Notes: generated from the sequence alone by a model not told the origin. Numbered from the stretch's first letter, positions 44,951 to 55,794 are shown. The stretch: 64,000 bases of DNA from Lactobacillus sp. CBA3605 (GCF_002970915.1 NZ_CP027190.1:124001-188000); one strand, 5' to 3'. Numbers and translations are program-made.

Positions 44951-47401
44951 TTAAACCGTTAACGGCACCGGATGAACCTGAATCGATACCGGCGTCCCTT
45001 CCTTGTCAGTATCAATGACAAAGGAACCATTGGAATAGCGGGCGCTCACAGGATGCTCATCACTCAAAATGGAATGGCGCTTATAGTGGTCGGTTAAGAC
45101 TTCTAAAGCGACGCCACTTTGTTGGGCATCAATTAAAACATAGTCTGCAATCTGGTGCGGTTTGCTCTTCAATTCACGCAAGACTTGGACGCCCCGCCGA
45201 GCACGGCTGGTCACTGGAATATCGGCCACCTTCATTTTTTTGAAGGAACCACGTTGGGTAATCATAGCGACCAAATCAGTTGTCGTCGCAATAGTAGCGC
45301 GCACAATTAAATCATCCCGTAAATCCATCGACTTGACACCTACAGCCTTAGCACCAATCGTTGGCACTTCGCTCAAATCGTAGCGCAAGCCATACCCATG
45401 CTGAGTCAATAAAACTAGGGTTCCTGTTGGTGCACTTGGCAAGTACTGGACCGATACTACTGCTGATGTAGCGGTCTTTAGCTTCATGAATTGACTGGCG
45501 CGGGTTTTATAAGTCCGCCCAGGTAAGTAATCTGCAAAAGCAGTTTGCTTAATATAGCCATCATTAGTCGCAATTAGAAACTTTCCGGTTTGTTGTAGGT
45601 CAGTAAAGTTAAAGACCCACGTAATCCGTTCATCGGCTGCTAGACCGATGGTTTGCGAAATATGTTCACCGGTATCTTTCCACTTGGCATCAGCAATTTC
45701 ATAGACCGGTCGATAAATTAAGTGCCCTAAATTTGTGAACATCATTAAATGATCCAACGTATTATTTTTAGCCAAATAAATTGGAAAATCGGCTTCTTTT
45801 AAGCCATTATCCTCGACATCAGATGCTGTGTAAGACCGTAAACTAGTCCGCTTGATATAGCCATCATGACTAATCATCACCACAACATCTTCTTGTGGAA
45901 TCACAACTTCCGTTTCAATCTTCAATTCTTGAATTTCAGTTTGAATTTCAGTTAAACGGTGACTAGGATACGCTTTTTGAATCACTTTTAACTCACGGCG
46001 CAAGACTTTATCAAGTTCTTTAGGTTCTTCTAAAATAGCATGGTAGCGTTCAATTGCGGCAGCTAATTCAGCTGCTTCTCTTTCCAATTGTGTCACATCG
46101 GTATTAGTTAACCGATAAAGTTGCATCGTTACAATCGCTTCAGCTTGAGCTTCGCTAAAATCAAATTGTTGCACTAAGTTGGTCTTAGCATCTTTTTTAT
46201 CTTTACTACCTCGAATAGTAGCAATGACTTGATCCAAAATTGACATGGCTTTAATCAAGCCTTGCACAATATGTTGTCGATCAGCCGCTTTAGTTAAATT
46301 AAACTGCGTCCGACGCGTGATCACATCACGTTGATGTTCCAAGTAAGCCGTTAAAATGGTTTTTAAGCCCACATGTTCTGGTCGCTGATGATAGATAGCC
46401 ACCATATTGAAGTTATACGTAATTTGTAAATCAGTATTTTTAAACAGGTAAGTTAAAATACCAGCTGCATTCACATCACGTTTTAGTTCAATGACGATTG
46501 ATAGACCTTTACGGTCACTTTCATCACGAACTTCAGCAATGCCTTCAATTTTCTTCATAATCCGAATTTCATCCATCTTCTTAACCAATTGGGCCTTGTT
46601 GACTTCATATGGAATTTCAGAAACTTCGATTTGGGCTTTATTTCCCTTCAAGGGAACAATTTTGGTCCGTGAACGAACGGCAATCCGCCCGCGACCGGTT
46701 TCATAAGCTTTCTTAATACCATCTAAGCCTTGAATAATCCCACCAGTTGGAAAATCTGGTCCCTTCACGAAGTCCATTAAATCAGCCAGATTTGCTTTGG
46801 GATGATTCATTAAAAATAGGATGGCATCAATAACTTCGCCTAAGTTATGCGGTGGAATCTCAGTCGCATAACCGGCTGAGATTCCAGTAGCACCATTAAC
46901 GAGTAAATTAGGAAACCGTGCTGGTAAAACAGTTGGTTCATATTCAGTATCATCAAAGTTTAAAACCATATCAACGGTTTTTCGATCAATGTCTTGTAAC
47001 ATTTCACCCGCAATTTTACTTAAACGAGCTTCTGTGTAACGCATTGCGGCCGCAGGATCACCGTCCATGGACCCGTTATTCCCATGCATTTCAATTAGGG
47101 GTTCACGTAACTTCCAGTCCTGACTAAGTCGAACCATCGCTTCATAGATGGAAGAATCCCCATGCGGATGAAAATTCCCCATCACGTTCCCGACTGACTT
47201 GGCAGATTTCCGAAAGCTTTTATCAAAAGTGTTACCATCTTGATTCATCGCATATAAAATCCGACGTTGTACCGGCTTTAACCCATCTCGAATATCTGGT
47301 AGTGCCCGTTCTTGAATAATATACTTAGAATAACGGCCAAAGCGGTCGCCCATGACGTCTTCAAGCGTCAATTCTTGAATTTTTGATTGATTAGTTGCCA
47401 T
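44951..47401 (-). CDS. parC: DNA topoisomerase IV subunit A
   Basis: 816 residues. The active tyrosine is Tyr122 in AAAMRYTEARLS. The quinolone region reads HPHGDSSIYEAM (Ser83, Ser84, Glu87), the usual sensitive residues. The C-terminal half has beta-pinwheel repeats. With ParE it decatenates replicated chromosomes. It follows parE by 12 bp. The linkage to plsY is typical for ParE/ParC rather than gyrase. Confidence 0.96.
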   Translation of the reverse strand: MATNQSKIQELTLEDVMGDRFGRYSKYIIQERALPDIRDGLKPVQRRILYAMNQDGNTFDKSFRKSAKSVGNVMGNFHPHGDSSIYEAMVRLSQDWKLREPLIEMHGNNGSMDGDPAAAMRYTEARLSKIAGEMLQDIDRKTVDMVLNFDDTEYEPTVLPARFPNLLVNGATGISAGYATEIPPHNLGEVIDAILFLMNHPKANLADLMDFVKGPDFPTGGIIQGLDGIKKAYETGRGRIAVRSRTKIVPLKGNKAQIEVSEIPYEVNKAQLVKKMDEIRIMKKIEGIAEVRDESDRKGLSIVIELKRDVNAAGILTYLFKNTDLQITYNFNMVAIYHQRPEHVGLKTILTAYLEHQRDVITRRTQFNLTKAADRQHIVQGLIKAMSILDQVIATIRGSKDKKDAKTNLVQQFDFSEAQAEAIVTMQLYRLTNTDVTQLEREAAELAAAIERYHAILEEPKELDKVLRRELKVIQKAYPSHRLTEIQTEIQELKIETEVVIPQEDVVVMISHDGYIKRTSLRSYTASDVEDNGLKEADFPIYLAKNNTLDHLMMFTNLGHLIYRPVYEIADAKWKDTGEHISQTIGLAADERITWVFNFTDLQQTGKFLIATNDGYIKQTAFADYLPGRTYKTRASQFMKLKTATSAVVSVQYLPSAPTGTLVLLTQHGYGLRYDLSEVPTIGAKAVGVKSMDLRDDLIVRATIATTTDLVAMITQRGSFKKMKVADIPVTSRARRGVQVLRELKSKPHQIADYVLIDAQQSGVALEVLTDHYKRHSILSDEHPVSARYSNGSFVIDTDKEGTPVSIQVHPVPLTV

Positions 47402-47413
47402 TTTGCGACCTCC

Positions 47414-49420
47414 CTATTTTTTCAATTGCTGGGCCAGCTCTTCATCGGCCTGTTCATGAGCCGAAGTCACGGCCTGATTATCTAGCAAAGAACCATCTTC
47501 ATCGAGACTAAATTGAACGTTGTTTTCAATCCACTTCCGTCGCGGTTCAACTTTATCACCCATCAATGTCGTCACTCGTTTTTCAGCCAATGCGGCATCA
47601 TCAATCCGAACTCGAACCAGCGTTCGCATATCGGGATCCATAGTCGTTTCCCATAATTGTTCCGCATTCATTTCGCCAAGTCCTTTGTAACGTTGCAAAG
47701 CATAGCCTTTCCCGAAAGTCTTGGTCCGTAAAGCTAATTCTTCATCAGTCCAAGCATATTCGGTCCGTAACTTTTTCCCTTGTTTCTTCTGTAGCCGATA
47801 CAATGGTGGCAAAGCAATATAAATCTTACCGGCATCAATCATCGGTCGCATGTATTTATAGAAAAAAGTTAATAACAAAATCTGAATATGAGCGCCATCA
47901 GTATCCGCATCAGTCATAATAATGACTTTGTCATAATTACTGGCTTCTATGTCAAATTCCGGTCCAACGCCAGCCCCAATCGTATAAATCATGGTATTGA
48001 TTTCTTCATTTTTAACAATATCTTGTAGCTTAGCCTTTTCGGTGTTTAAAACCTTACCTCGTAAAGGTAAAATCGCTTGGAACTTACGATCACGACCTTG
48101 CTTAGCAGAACCACCGGCGGAATCCCCTTCAACTAAGAAAAGTTCATTCCGCTTAGCATTCTTCGATTGAGCTGGTGTCAACTTACCTGATAGTAAGCGT
48201 TCTTGCTTATGCCGACGCTTCCCATTTCGACTCTCATCACGCGCCTTTCGGGCCGCTTCACGCGCTTGCCGAGCCTTAGTTGATTTACGGATTAGCATTT
48301 GGGCAAATTCTCCATTTTCCATTAAGAAAAATTGTAATTGCTCACTAATCACACTATCGACAATGGTCCGCGCTTCTGGGGTTCCAAGTTTTTCCTTAGT
48401 CTGCCCTTCAAATTGCAACAGGTTTTCGGGAATCCGTAAAGAAATCACCGCTGACAGCCCTTCGCGTACATCGGCACCTTCTAGGTTTTTATCCTTTTCT
48501 TTTAAAAGGCCGACCTTCCGCGCATATTCATTAAAAGCTTTTGTCCAGGCACTACGAAAACCGGCTTCATGAGTCCCACCATCAGGCGTTCGCACATTAT
48601 TAACGAACGACAATAAATTTTCAGAATAGCCGTCATTATACTGCGCTGCCACTTCAACCTCGACACCATCCTTAGTACCATCAAAGTCCATGACATCACC
48701 CAAGGTATCTTTGTCTTCATTAAGGTAAGTCACAAATTCTTTAATACCTGCTTCATAATGAAAAACAATCTCTTGCGCTTGATTTTCGCGTTCATCGGTC
48801 AACGTAATCTTGACACCTTTTAATAAAAAGGCAGATTCACGTAAACGTTCCGATAAAGTTTGGAAATTATAAACCGTTGTTGTGAAAATACTAGAATCTG
48901 GTTTAAATGTTAGGGTGGTCCCAGTTGGCTTGTTAGTTTTCCCTTTTTTCTCAAGGGTACCAACCGGATGTCCCCCATTTTTAAATTTTTCTTGATAACG
49001 ATAACCATCACGAACAATGGTGACCGTTAATTCAGTTGATAGCGCATTCACAACACTAGCACCAACGCCATGTAGACCCCCTGAGGTCTTGTAGCCTCCC
49101 TGCCCGAACTTACCACCGGCATGGAGCACCGTTAGAATAACTTCTGGGGTTGGAACGCCTGAGGCATGCATTCCGACAGGCATTCCACGACCATGATCCA
49201 CGACCGTGATACTATTGTCAGCATGAATAATAACATTGATTTCTTTCCCAAAACCCGCTAAGGCTTCATCAACCGCGTTATCAACTATTTCATAAACCAA
49301 ATGGTGTAAACCACGGCCATCGGTTGACCCAATATACATCCCGGGTCGTTTCCGAACAGCTTCTAATCCTTCAAGCACTTGAATTGAAGAATCATCATAT
49401 GTTTGCATTTTCTTTGCCAT
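47414..49420 (-). CDS. parE: DNA topoisomerase IV subunit B
   Basis: 668 residues: N-terminal GHKL ATPase (EIVDNAVDEALAG, GRGMPVGMH, GLHGVGASVVNAL), transducer, and TOPRIM domain with LVEGDSAGGSAKQGRDR and DADTDGAHI. Length and the RKRPGMYIGSTDGRGLHH start fit ParE. The ATG 49420 follows AAAGGAGC. It is the first gene of parE-parC, with a -10 about 110 bp upstream. Confidence 0.96.
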   Translation of the reverse strand: MAKKMQTYDDSSIQVLEGLEAVRKRPGMYIGSTDGRGLHHLVYEIVDNAVDEALAGFGKEINVIIHADNSITVVDHGRGMPVGMHASGVPTPEVILTVLHAGGKFGQGGYKTSGGLHGVGASVVNALSTELTVTIVRDGYRYQEKFKNGGHPVGTLEKKGKTNKPTGTTLTFKPDSSIFTTTVYNFQTLSERLRESAFLLKGVKITLTDERENQAQEIVFHYEAGIKEFVTYLNEDKDTLGDVMDFDGTKDGVEVEVAAQYNDGYSENLLSFVNNVRTPDGGTHEAGFRSAWTKAFNEYARKVGLLKEKDKNLEGADVREGLSAVISLRIPENLLQFEGQTKEKLGTPEARTIVDSVISEQLQFFLMENGEFAQMLIRKSTKARQAREAARKARDESRNGKRRHKQERLLSGKLTPAQSKNAKRNELFLVEGDSAGGSAKQGRDRKFQAILPLRGKVLNTEKAKLQDIVKNEEINTMIYTIGAGVGPEFDIEASNYDKVIIMTDADTDGAHIQILLLTFFYKYMRPMIDAGKIYIALPPLYRLQKKQGKKLRTEYAWTDEELALRTKTFGKGYALQRYKGLGEMNAEQLWETTMDPDMRTLVRVRIDDAALAEKRVTTLMGDKVEPRRKWIENNVQFSLDEDGSLLDNQAVTSAHEQADEELAQQLKK

Positions 49421-49791
49421 TCATCATTTGCTCCTTTGGTTTTCTGTTCATAATTGTTTCATTAACCCTTTACTGTCGCCGATTATCCGGCCGTAGTAAT
49501 GCTAACTCGAAACTATGCAGATTAAATTATAGCACAGCAATTGTAATTATTTACTTATTTTGCGATATTAAATGATTGTGAGACGAATTTTAAGCCACAC
49601 TTCGTTTAATATTTAAGTAAATATATATTTAAAACATCAGAATACAGATTTAAGCACGCGAATGTACGTTCGCTTTATTGTAATCAATCATTCTATCGTT
49701 TGTCAACTGAAATTTTTTTAATCAAAACTGACCCGCTTATCCTCAAAGCATGCTAAAATGTTGGGTGACTCTATTACAGGAGGACTCAATT
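49421..49791. promoter_or_regulatory. divergent parE / plsY control region
   Basis: 371 bp, very AT-rich. An extended -10 (TGCTATAAT) for parE lies at 49526-49534 on the minus strand. For plsY a TAAAAT at about 49754 is a weak -10. A near-palindrome with a LexA-like look is at 49658-49673. No ORF was found. Confidence 0.5.
49658..49673. promoter_or_regulatory. LexA-like near-palindrome
   Basis: GCGAATGTACGTTCGC, symmetric except one pair. CGAATGTACGTTCG differs from the LexA box GAACNNNNGTTC by one base (T for C). It lies more than 100 bp from both predicted promoters, so its role is doubtful. Confidence 0.35.
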
Positions 49792-50406
49792 GTGGAAATT
49801 ATACTCATGCTGATTGTCGCCTATTTTTTAGGTGCGATTCCTTCGGGTGTCATCATTGGCAAGCTTTTCTTTCATACGGATATTCGCCAAGCCGGTAGCG
49901 GGAATATTGGTACGACTAATACTTATCGGGTACTAGGACCAACTGCTGGAACAATTGTCATGGCCATGGATATCTTAAAAGGGACCCTAGCGGCTGCACA
50001 ACCAGCGCTCTTTCATTTGCCCGTTAATGCGCTTTTAATTGGTTTAGGCGCCATCGTCGGTCATACTTTTTCAGTCTTTATTGGTTTTAAAGGTGGAAAA
50101 GCTGTCGCCACTAGTGCAGGAATTTTATTAGCCTATAACTGGCATTTCTTCTTAATTGCCAGTGCCATTATGTTCACGTTAGTCTATCTAACTAGTATGG
50201 TCAGTGTTGCTAGCATGACCTCGTTAACATTAGTTAGCCTAATTGCAATTTTCTATTATCAAGATTGGATTTTATCCGTCATTGCAGTGATACTAACTAT
50301 TTTCATTTTCTACCGGCATCGGGCTAATATTAAACGCATTCTAGCTGGGACCGAATCACTAGTGCACTTTGGCCTTGGTTGGCGACACTATCAACGTAAA
50401 CAGTAA
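49792..50406 (+). CDS. plsY: glycerol-3-phosphate acyltransferase PlsY
   Basis: 204 residues with five helices. The three PlsY motifs are visible: IPSGVIIGK, then GSGNIGTTNTYRVLG, then HTFSVFIGFKGGKAVAT. It acylates glycerol-3-phosphate from acyl-phosphate, the first step of phospholipid synthesis. The start is GTG 49792 with AGGAGGA upstream; an ATG 14 codons earlier precedes the SD. A terminator follows at once. Confidence 0.96.
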   Translation: MEIILMLIVAYFLGAIPSGVIIGKLFFHTDIRQAGSGNIGTTNTYRVLGPTAGTIVMAMDILKGTLAAAQPALFHLPVNALLIGLGAIVGHTFSVFIGFKGGKAVATSAGILLAYNWHFFLIASAIMFTLVYLTSMVSVASMTSLTLVSLIAIFYYQDWILSVIAVILTIFIFYRHRANIKRILAGTESLVHFGLGWRHYQRKQ

Positions 50407-50411
50407 CCTTT

Positions 50412-50442
50412 AAAAGGCTGAAACATCTCGTTTCAGCCTTTT
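50412..50442 (+). terminator. terminator after plsY
   Basis: A perfect 13-bp stem (50412-50424 with 50430-50442), 5-nt loop, T run. Confidence 0.95.
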
Positions 50443-50587
50443 TGCTGGGCTAATGGGTTAAAAATTGGTTTGTTACTGGGTTTGGTTTTGATTAAGATAG
50501 TTAAAGTAACACAATACAAAACTATTATTCTAAAAAGAACAAAAAAGTAGTCGCCATCCGTGATGACAACTACTTCCAACGAACCAA

Positions 50588-51466
50588 TTAGAAAAACTTA
50601 ATTGCATAGCTCGCATTAAATGTTTGGTTGGCTGCTAACCGATTAATACCCATTTTATGACTTAGTTGCCCATCATGATTGATGTTATCCGCAATTCCCC
50701 ACCAAGGTTCAAGGCAAACAAATGGCGCCGCTTGTGGATATGGTGACCACAGCCCCACATATGGCGCCGCTTCAATTGTCATTGCAACGCCATGGTCGTC
50801 TAGGTCTGAACTTAACAATAAAGTTGTTTCTTGCTTATTCAAGGCCAAAATAACTGCATCATCTTTAAACAAGTCTCGAGTTAATGGCAACGGCTTAGTC
50901 AGGTCCATCGTCGTCGCCTGATCAACATCATTATAAGGGGCTTGTAATGGAATGTGCTGATACTTTTGTTTGGGCGCCACTGTGACTTGATAATTAGTTA
51001 AACTCCCCTCAGGCGTCGCTAATGGGGCATTAAACGCAGGATGACCACCGATTGAGAACAATAGTTCTTGATTAGCTGGATTATGCACGTCATAGCCGAC
51101 CGTTAATTCATGATCCGTTAACGTGTAGTGTAACCGTAGCCGGAATGCAAAAGGATACATCGCTCGGGTCGCTTGACTATCGGTTAATTCTAGTACCGCT
51201 TGCGTTGACGTCTGTGAAACGACTCGAAACTTTTGATCCCGTGCAAACCCATGTTGTCCCATCCGATAACTTTGACCAGCAATCGTATACTGATCGTCTT
51301 TTAACCGACCGACGATTGGAAATAGCACCGGCGCATGTCGACCCCAAAATTTAGGATCAGCCTGCCACATATATTCAAGCCCGTCATCGGCCTTTACACT
51401 GCTTAACTCTGCGCCCGCTTCATTAATCTGGACGGTGAGGTATTCATTTTTCAATTCAACTGTCAT
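50588..51466 (-). CDS. aldose 1-epimerase family protein (LacX-like)
   Basis: 292 residues of the galactose-mutarotase fold. FSIGGHPAFNAP with its His and the C-terminal FVCLEPWWGIAD with its Glu give the catalytic pair. The family interconverts sugar anomers; the LacX branch has no fixed substrate. AAGGGAG precedes the ATG. It follows hslU by 23 bp and may be the end of that transcript, where Bacillus has codY. Confidence 0.9.
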   Translation of the reverse strand: MTVELKNEYLTVQINEAGAELSSVKADDGLEYMWQADPKFWGRHAPVLFPIVGRLKDDQYTIAGQSYRMGQHGFARDQKFRVVSQTSTQAVLELTDSQATRAMYPFAFRLRLHYTLTDHELTVGYDVHNPANQELLFSIGGHPAFNAPLATPEGSLTNYQVTVAPKQKYQHIPLQAPYNDVDQATTMDLTKPLPLTRDLFKDDAVILALNKQETTLLLSSDLDDHGVAMTIEAAPYVGLWSPYPQAAPFVCLEPWWGIADNINHDGQLSHKMGINRLAANQTFNASYAIKFF

Positions 51467-51489
51467 TACCGCTGACTCCCTTGATTTAA

Positions 51490-52917
51490 TTAGAGAATAT
51501 ACCGACTAAGATCCTTATCTTGGGCAATATTACCAATCCGTTCATTGACATAACTTTCGGTAATCGTCACTTCACCCATTTCCATGTCAGGACCTTCGTA
51601 GAGCAATTCCTCTAATAATTTCTCTAACACCGTGTGTAAACGCCGCGCGCCAATGTTCTCGGTTTCATGATTGACGTTATATGCAATTTCAGCAATTGCT
51701 TCAATCGCTTCAATCGTAAATGTCACTTTAATATTATCCGTGCCAATCAAGGCAATATATTGCTTAATTAAAGCGTTTTTAGGTTCCGTTAAGATTTTGA
51801 CAAAATCATCTTTTGATAAATCATCTAATTCAACCCGAATTGGGAACCGACCTTGTAATTCCGCAATCAAGTCGCTAGGTTTGCTTTCTGCAAAAGCACC
51901 GGACGCAATAAAGAGAATGTGATCCGTATTAATCGGACCATACTTGGTCGTAATTTGGGACCCTTCAACGATTGGTAAAATATCACGCTGCACGCCTTCC
52001 CGGGAAACTTCACCCGAGTTTTGTTGACCGCCTGCAGTAATCTTATCAATTTCATCCAAGAAAATAATCCCAGTATTTTCAGCGCGAACAATCGCATCAT
52101 GATAAATATCCGCATTATTCACTAACGTTTCAGATTCCTCTCGCACTAGGATTTCCCGCGCTTCAGCAACCGTCATCGTCCGCTGGATTCGCTTTTTAGG
52201 CATCATCTGACCCAAGGTATCCCCAAGATCAATGCCCATTTGCCCTAGCATGTTGCTATTGCCACTGGCCGCTTGTTGCGGGTCATCCATCTCAATGGTT
52301 ACTTCGGAATTTTCAAGGACGCCTTTTTTCAGTTGTTCAGCGACTGAAAGCCGTTGGTTACGGACGTCATCCGTGACGGTTTCTTCACTACTGGTAGCCG
52401 CATCCGGGGTTTGCCCATTTTGCATTTGGCTTAACATGTTCATCATATTTTGAAAATCATTGCCATTACGCTTGTTAGTCGCTTGCTTTTGCGCTGGGGC
52501 GGGCACTAGTAATTTGACTAGCCGTTGATCAGCCGCCTGCACAGCAGAGGAACGAACGCGTGAGTAAGCCTGCTTTTTCTCCATTTCAATGGCAATTTCA
52601 ACCAAATCCCGCACCATTGATTCAACATCACGCCCGACGTAGCCAACTTCAGTAAACTTTGTCGCTTCAATTTTGACAAAGGGGGCGTTCACAATTTTGG
52701 CTAAGCGGCGCGCAATTTCGGTTTTACCAACCCCGGTTGGACCGATCATTAACATATTTTTAGGCGTAATTTCAGCTTGCATATCCGCTGAAAGTTCCAT
52801 CCGACGATACCGATTTCGTAAGGCAATTGCAACGGCTTTTTTAGCAGCACCTTGGCCAATAACATAATTATCTAATGCCGCCACAATTTGTTTAGGTGTC
52901 TGATTAATTTGTTCCAT
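51490..52917 (-). CDS. hslU: ATP-dependent protease ATPase subunit HslU
   Basis: 475 residues: Walker A GPTGVGKTEIARRLA near residue 60, an I-domain insertion of about 120 residues rich in Gln/Asn, Walker B IIFLDEIDKI near residue 260, and a C-terminal end DKDLSRYIL that docks into HslV. It unfolds substrates for HslV. AAGGAGG precedes the ATG; it follows hslV by 14 bp. Confidence 0.97.
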   Translation of the reverse strand: MEQINQTPKQIVAALDNYVIGQGAAKKAVAIALRNRYRRMELSADMQAEITPKNMLMIGPTGVGKTEIARRLAKIVNAPFVKIEATKFTEVGYVGRDVESMVRDLVEIAIEMEKKQAYSRVRSSAVQAADQRLVKLLVPAPAQKQATNKRNGNDFQNMMNMLSQMQNGQTPDAATSSEETVTDDVRNQRLSVAEQLKKGVLENSEVTIEMDDPQQAASGNSNMLGQMGIDLGDTLGQMMPKKRIQRTMTVAEAREILVREESETLVNNADIYHDAIVRAENTGIIFLDEIDKITAGGQQNSGEVSREGVQRDILPIVEGSQITTKYGPINTDHILFIASGAFAESKPSDLIAELQGRFPIRVELDDLSKDDFVKILTEPKNALIKQYIALIGTDNIKVTFTIEAIEAIAEIAYNVNHETENIGARRLHTVLEKLLEELLYEGPDMEMGEVTITESYVNERIGNIAQDKDLSRYIL

Positions 52918-52931
52918 AATAAGGTTCCTCC

Positions 52932-53474
52932 TTATAAGGCTTCTGAGATCACGTTATGATTTGTAAAGATATCAATATCACCAGCAATGTTAATAGCAGC
53001 TTCCGCAATTGCTTGGGCGCTCATATCCTGACTATGCAGTTGCATCGCCCGCGCCGCAGCTAAGGCAAAATTACCGCCTGAACCAATTGCTAAGACATCA
53101 TTATCCGGGGTAATCACTTCACCACTCCCAGAAACAAGCAACATGTCATCCTTATTCATGACAATCAACAAAGCTTCTAACTTCTGTAAAGCTTGATCAC
53201 TCCGCCAATCTTTGGCTAGTTCGACTGCGGCACGTTGTAAATTGCCAGAAAACTCGTTTAGTTTCTTTTCAAACCGTTCTTCTAGCGTGAAGGCATCTGC
53301 AACACTGCCGGCAAATCCAACAACGACTTCATCATTATAAATACGCCGAACTTTCCGCGCGGTCCCTTTCATTACAACTTTTTCACCCATGGTTACTTGA
53401 CCGTCACCGGCCATTGCATTATGTCCATTTTGACGAACAGCACAAATGGTCGTTGCTTCAAATTTTACTGTCAT
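52932..53474 (-). CDS. hslV: ATP-dependent protease peptidase subunit HslV
   Basis: 180 residues of the proteasome-beta-like fold: [21 protein letters not shown]. The residues MTVKFEA precede the usual TTI start, so the mature N-terminus may be Thr2 rather than the usual Thr, similar to the extended N-terminus of Bacillus CodW. GGGAG precedes the ATG. It lies 16 bp from xerC and 14 bp from hslU. Confidence 0.96.
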   Translation of the reverse strand: MTVKFEATTICAVRQNGHNAMAGDGQVTMGEKVVMKGTARKVRRIYNDEVVVGFAGSVADAFTLEERFEKKLNEFSGNLQRAAVELAKDWRSDQALQKLEALLIVMNKDDMLLVSGSGEVITPDNDVLAIGSGGNFALAAARAMQLHSQDMSAQAIAEAAINIAGDIDIFTNHNVISEAL

Positions 53475-53490
53475 GATAAAACTCCCTCAA

Positions 53491-54402
53491 CTATTCCCGC
53501 GTTGCGCGTGGAAAGAAATTTCGATAATCTTGCTGTAAATGTTCCTTAGTGACATGGGCATAGATTTGCGTAGTTGACAAACTCGTATGTCCCAGTAACT
53601 CCTGCACCGTTCGTAAATCAGCCCCATTATTTAGCATTTGGGTTGCGAACGTATGACGTAACATATGGGGATGGATATCCGCCGTCAAACTACTTTTCTT
53701 CACAATTTGATTTAAGACATATTCAATCCCACCACCCGTAATAGCACCACCATGGCGGTTAATAAACACCGTGGTATGGGTCTGATCATATTGTGCCATC
53801 ACAGGCGTCCGACACTGATCAAAATACTGTTGTAAGGCTTGGGCAGCGTAACGTCCAAATGGTACGTAACGTTCTTTATCACCCTTCCCACGAATCAGCA
53901 TCATTTTTAAGTCAAAGTCGATGTCAGCTAGTTGTAAATCAACACACTCGCTCAACCGAATACCAGTCCCGTATAAGACTTCTAACAAGGCCGCATCCCG
54001 CGACCCCATCAAGGACTCATCCGCATAGACGGTTTTAAACAACACGTCTAATTCCTTTTGGTAAAAGAAGCGTGGCAACCGTGCGGCATGTTTTTTTAAT
54101 TGCACATAAATAAACGGATTCAACTTTGCCAAATCATTTTTAACGAGAAAATTATAAAAAGATCTTAAACTAGAAACTTTACGGGCAATTGAATTCCGCG
54201 TTAAATGGCGGTCATACAACGCACTTAAGTAAACGTTCACATCTAGATGGTCGACTGCCGTATAGGACTTAGCGCCCCCGTTAGCCGTTAAGAAGGTGTC
54301 AAACGCTTGAATGTCTTCGCGGTAAGCCGCCGCTGTTTCTGGCGAATACTGCCGTTCAACTCGTACATATTTTAAAAACAAATCCAAGTACTGTTGTTCC
54401 AT
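53491..54402 (-). CDS. xerC: tyrosine recombinase XerC
   Basis: 303 residues. All catalytic residues are present: Arg in GTGIRLSE, HMLRHTFATQML, LLGHTSL and the Tyr in TTQIYAHV. It resolves chromosome dimers at dif, normally with XerD. It sits in the trmFO-xerC-hslV-hslU order. GGAGG precedes the ATG. It is a complete contrast with the degenerate relative at 39624. Confidence 0.96.
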   Translation of the reverse strand: MEQQYLDLFLKYVRVERQYSPETAAAYREDIQAFDTFLTANGGAKSYTAVDHLDVNVYLSALYDRHLTRNSIARKVSSLRSFYNFLVKNDLAKLNPFIYVQLKKHAARLPRFFYQKELDVLFKTVYADESLMGSRDAALLEVLYGTGIRLSECVDLQLADIDFDLKMMLIRGKGDKERYVPFGRYAAQALQQYFDQCRTPVMAQYDQTHTTVFINRHGGAITGGGIEYVLNQIVKKSSLTADIHPHMLRHTFATQMLNNGADLRTVQELLGHTSLSTTQIYAHVTKEHLQQDYRNFFPRATRE

Positions 54403-54471
54403 ACAAAAAAACCTCCATACGTTGCTACTTTAGCAAAGTATGGCGGAAAAAACAATTAAGATTCTCGGGGC

Positions 54472-55794
54472 TTAGTCAACTTTTAAAGCGGTGGCTTGAA
54501 AGTCAGTTAGTTCAGATAAGGCCCGTTCTGATAATGCCGTGTTACGTTCGCGCTTATCGTGGATCCGCTGCTTTAACTTCGGTACAATGCCAAAGTTCGC
54601 ATTCATAGGTTGAAAATGAGCGGCACTAGTATGGGTAATATAGTGCGCCATGGCGCCCATCATGGTATGCTTTGGAAAGACGACCGGGGTTAACCCTAAC
54701 GCCAACCGAGCCGCATTAGTCCCAGCGACAATCCCGCTAGCCGCGCTCTCGATATAGCCCTCAACCCCCGTCATTTGACCTGCAAAAAACAAGTCCGAGC
54801 GTTGTTTAGTCTGGTAGGTTGGTTGTAATAATTTAGGTGATTTCATAAAGGTGTTACGATGCATGACGCCATAACGAACAAATTCAACGTGCTCTAACCC
54901 TGGAATTAACCGGAAAACACGTTTTTGTTCGCCCCACTTTAAATGGGTTTGGAAACCGACAATATTAAAGAGTTCGCCTGAAGCATCATCTTGGCGCAGT
55001 TGCACGACCGCAAAAGGTTGTTTTCCCGTCTTAGGGTCCGCTAATCCAACTGGCTTCAATGGGCCAAATAGCATCGTCTGCCGTCCACGTTGCGCCATCA
55101 CTTCAATTGGCATACAACCTTCAAAGACTTCAGAGTTCTCGAAGTCATGGGCTTCAGCCATTTCAGCATGAATCAATGCCTCATAGAATCGGTCGAACTC
55201 TGCTTCCGTCATCGGGCAATTGAGATAAGCCGCTTCACCACGATCATATCGAGACTTTAAATAGACCTTGTCAAGATCGATAGATTCTTTCGTTAAGATG
55301 GGGGCAGCGGCATCGAAGAAGTGTAAGTCATCTTCTTCATTAAAGTTTTGAATGGACTGGGCTAAAGCAGCCGCAGTTAATGGACCGGTAGCAACCACTG
55401 TGATGCCAGCTGGCAAGCTAGTGACCTCTTCGTTGATTACTTCAACATTAGGTAATTTTGTCAGCTTATCAGTAATCGCTTGTGAGAAAGTATCACGATC
55501 AACAGCTAAAGCGCCGCCAGCAGGAACTGCATGGGCGGTCGCGGACTGCATCACAACTGAATCTAATTGCTGCATTTCGGCCTTTAACAGCCCCGCCGCA
55601 TTACTTAATTGATTCGCTCGCAGTGAATTCGTACAAACGAGTTCTGCAAACTGAGCGGTATGATGCGCTGGCGTCATCTTAGTCGGTCGCATTTCATAAA
55701 TGCGCACATTGACGCCTAATTTTGCAATTTGCCAAGCGGCTTCGGAGCCAGCTAGCCCCGCACCGATGACGTTAACGGTTGGTATTGATGCCAT
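54472..55794 (-). CDS. trmFO: tRNA m5U54 methyltransferase TrmFO
   Basis: 440 residues. [18 protein letters not shown] is the FAD-binding start; [18 protein letters not shown] and a late [16 protein letters not shown] are family signatures. It methylates U54 of tRNA with methylenetetrahydrofolate. The start is set at ATG 55794 with GAGGA upstream; a frame open 22 codons earlier has no SD. First gene of the xerC-hslVU run. Confidence 0.95.
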   Translation of the reverse strand: MASIPTVNVIGAGLAGSEAAWQIAKLGVNVRIYEMRPTKMTPAHHTAQFAELVCTNSLRANQLSNAAGLLKAEMQQLDSVVMQSATAHAVPAGGALAVDRDTFSQAITDKLTKLPNVEVINEEVTSLPAGITVVATGPLTAAALAQSIQNFNEEDDLHFFDAAAPILTKESIDLDKVYLKSRYDRGEAAYLNCPMTEAEFDRFYEALIHAEMAEAHDFENSEVFEGCMPIEVMAQRGRQTMLFGPLKPVGLADPKTGKQPFAVVQLRQDDASGELFNIVGFQTHLKWGEQKRVFRLIPGLEHVEFVRYGVMHRNTFMKSPKLLQPTYQTKQRSDLFFAGQMTGVEGYIESAASGIVAGTNAARLALGLTPVVFPKHTMMGAMAHYITHTSAAHFQPMNANFGIVPKLKQRIHDKRERNTALSERALSELTDFQATALKVD

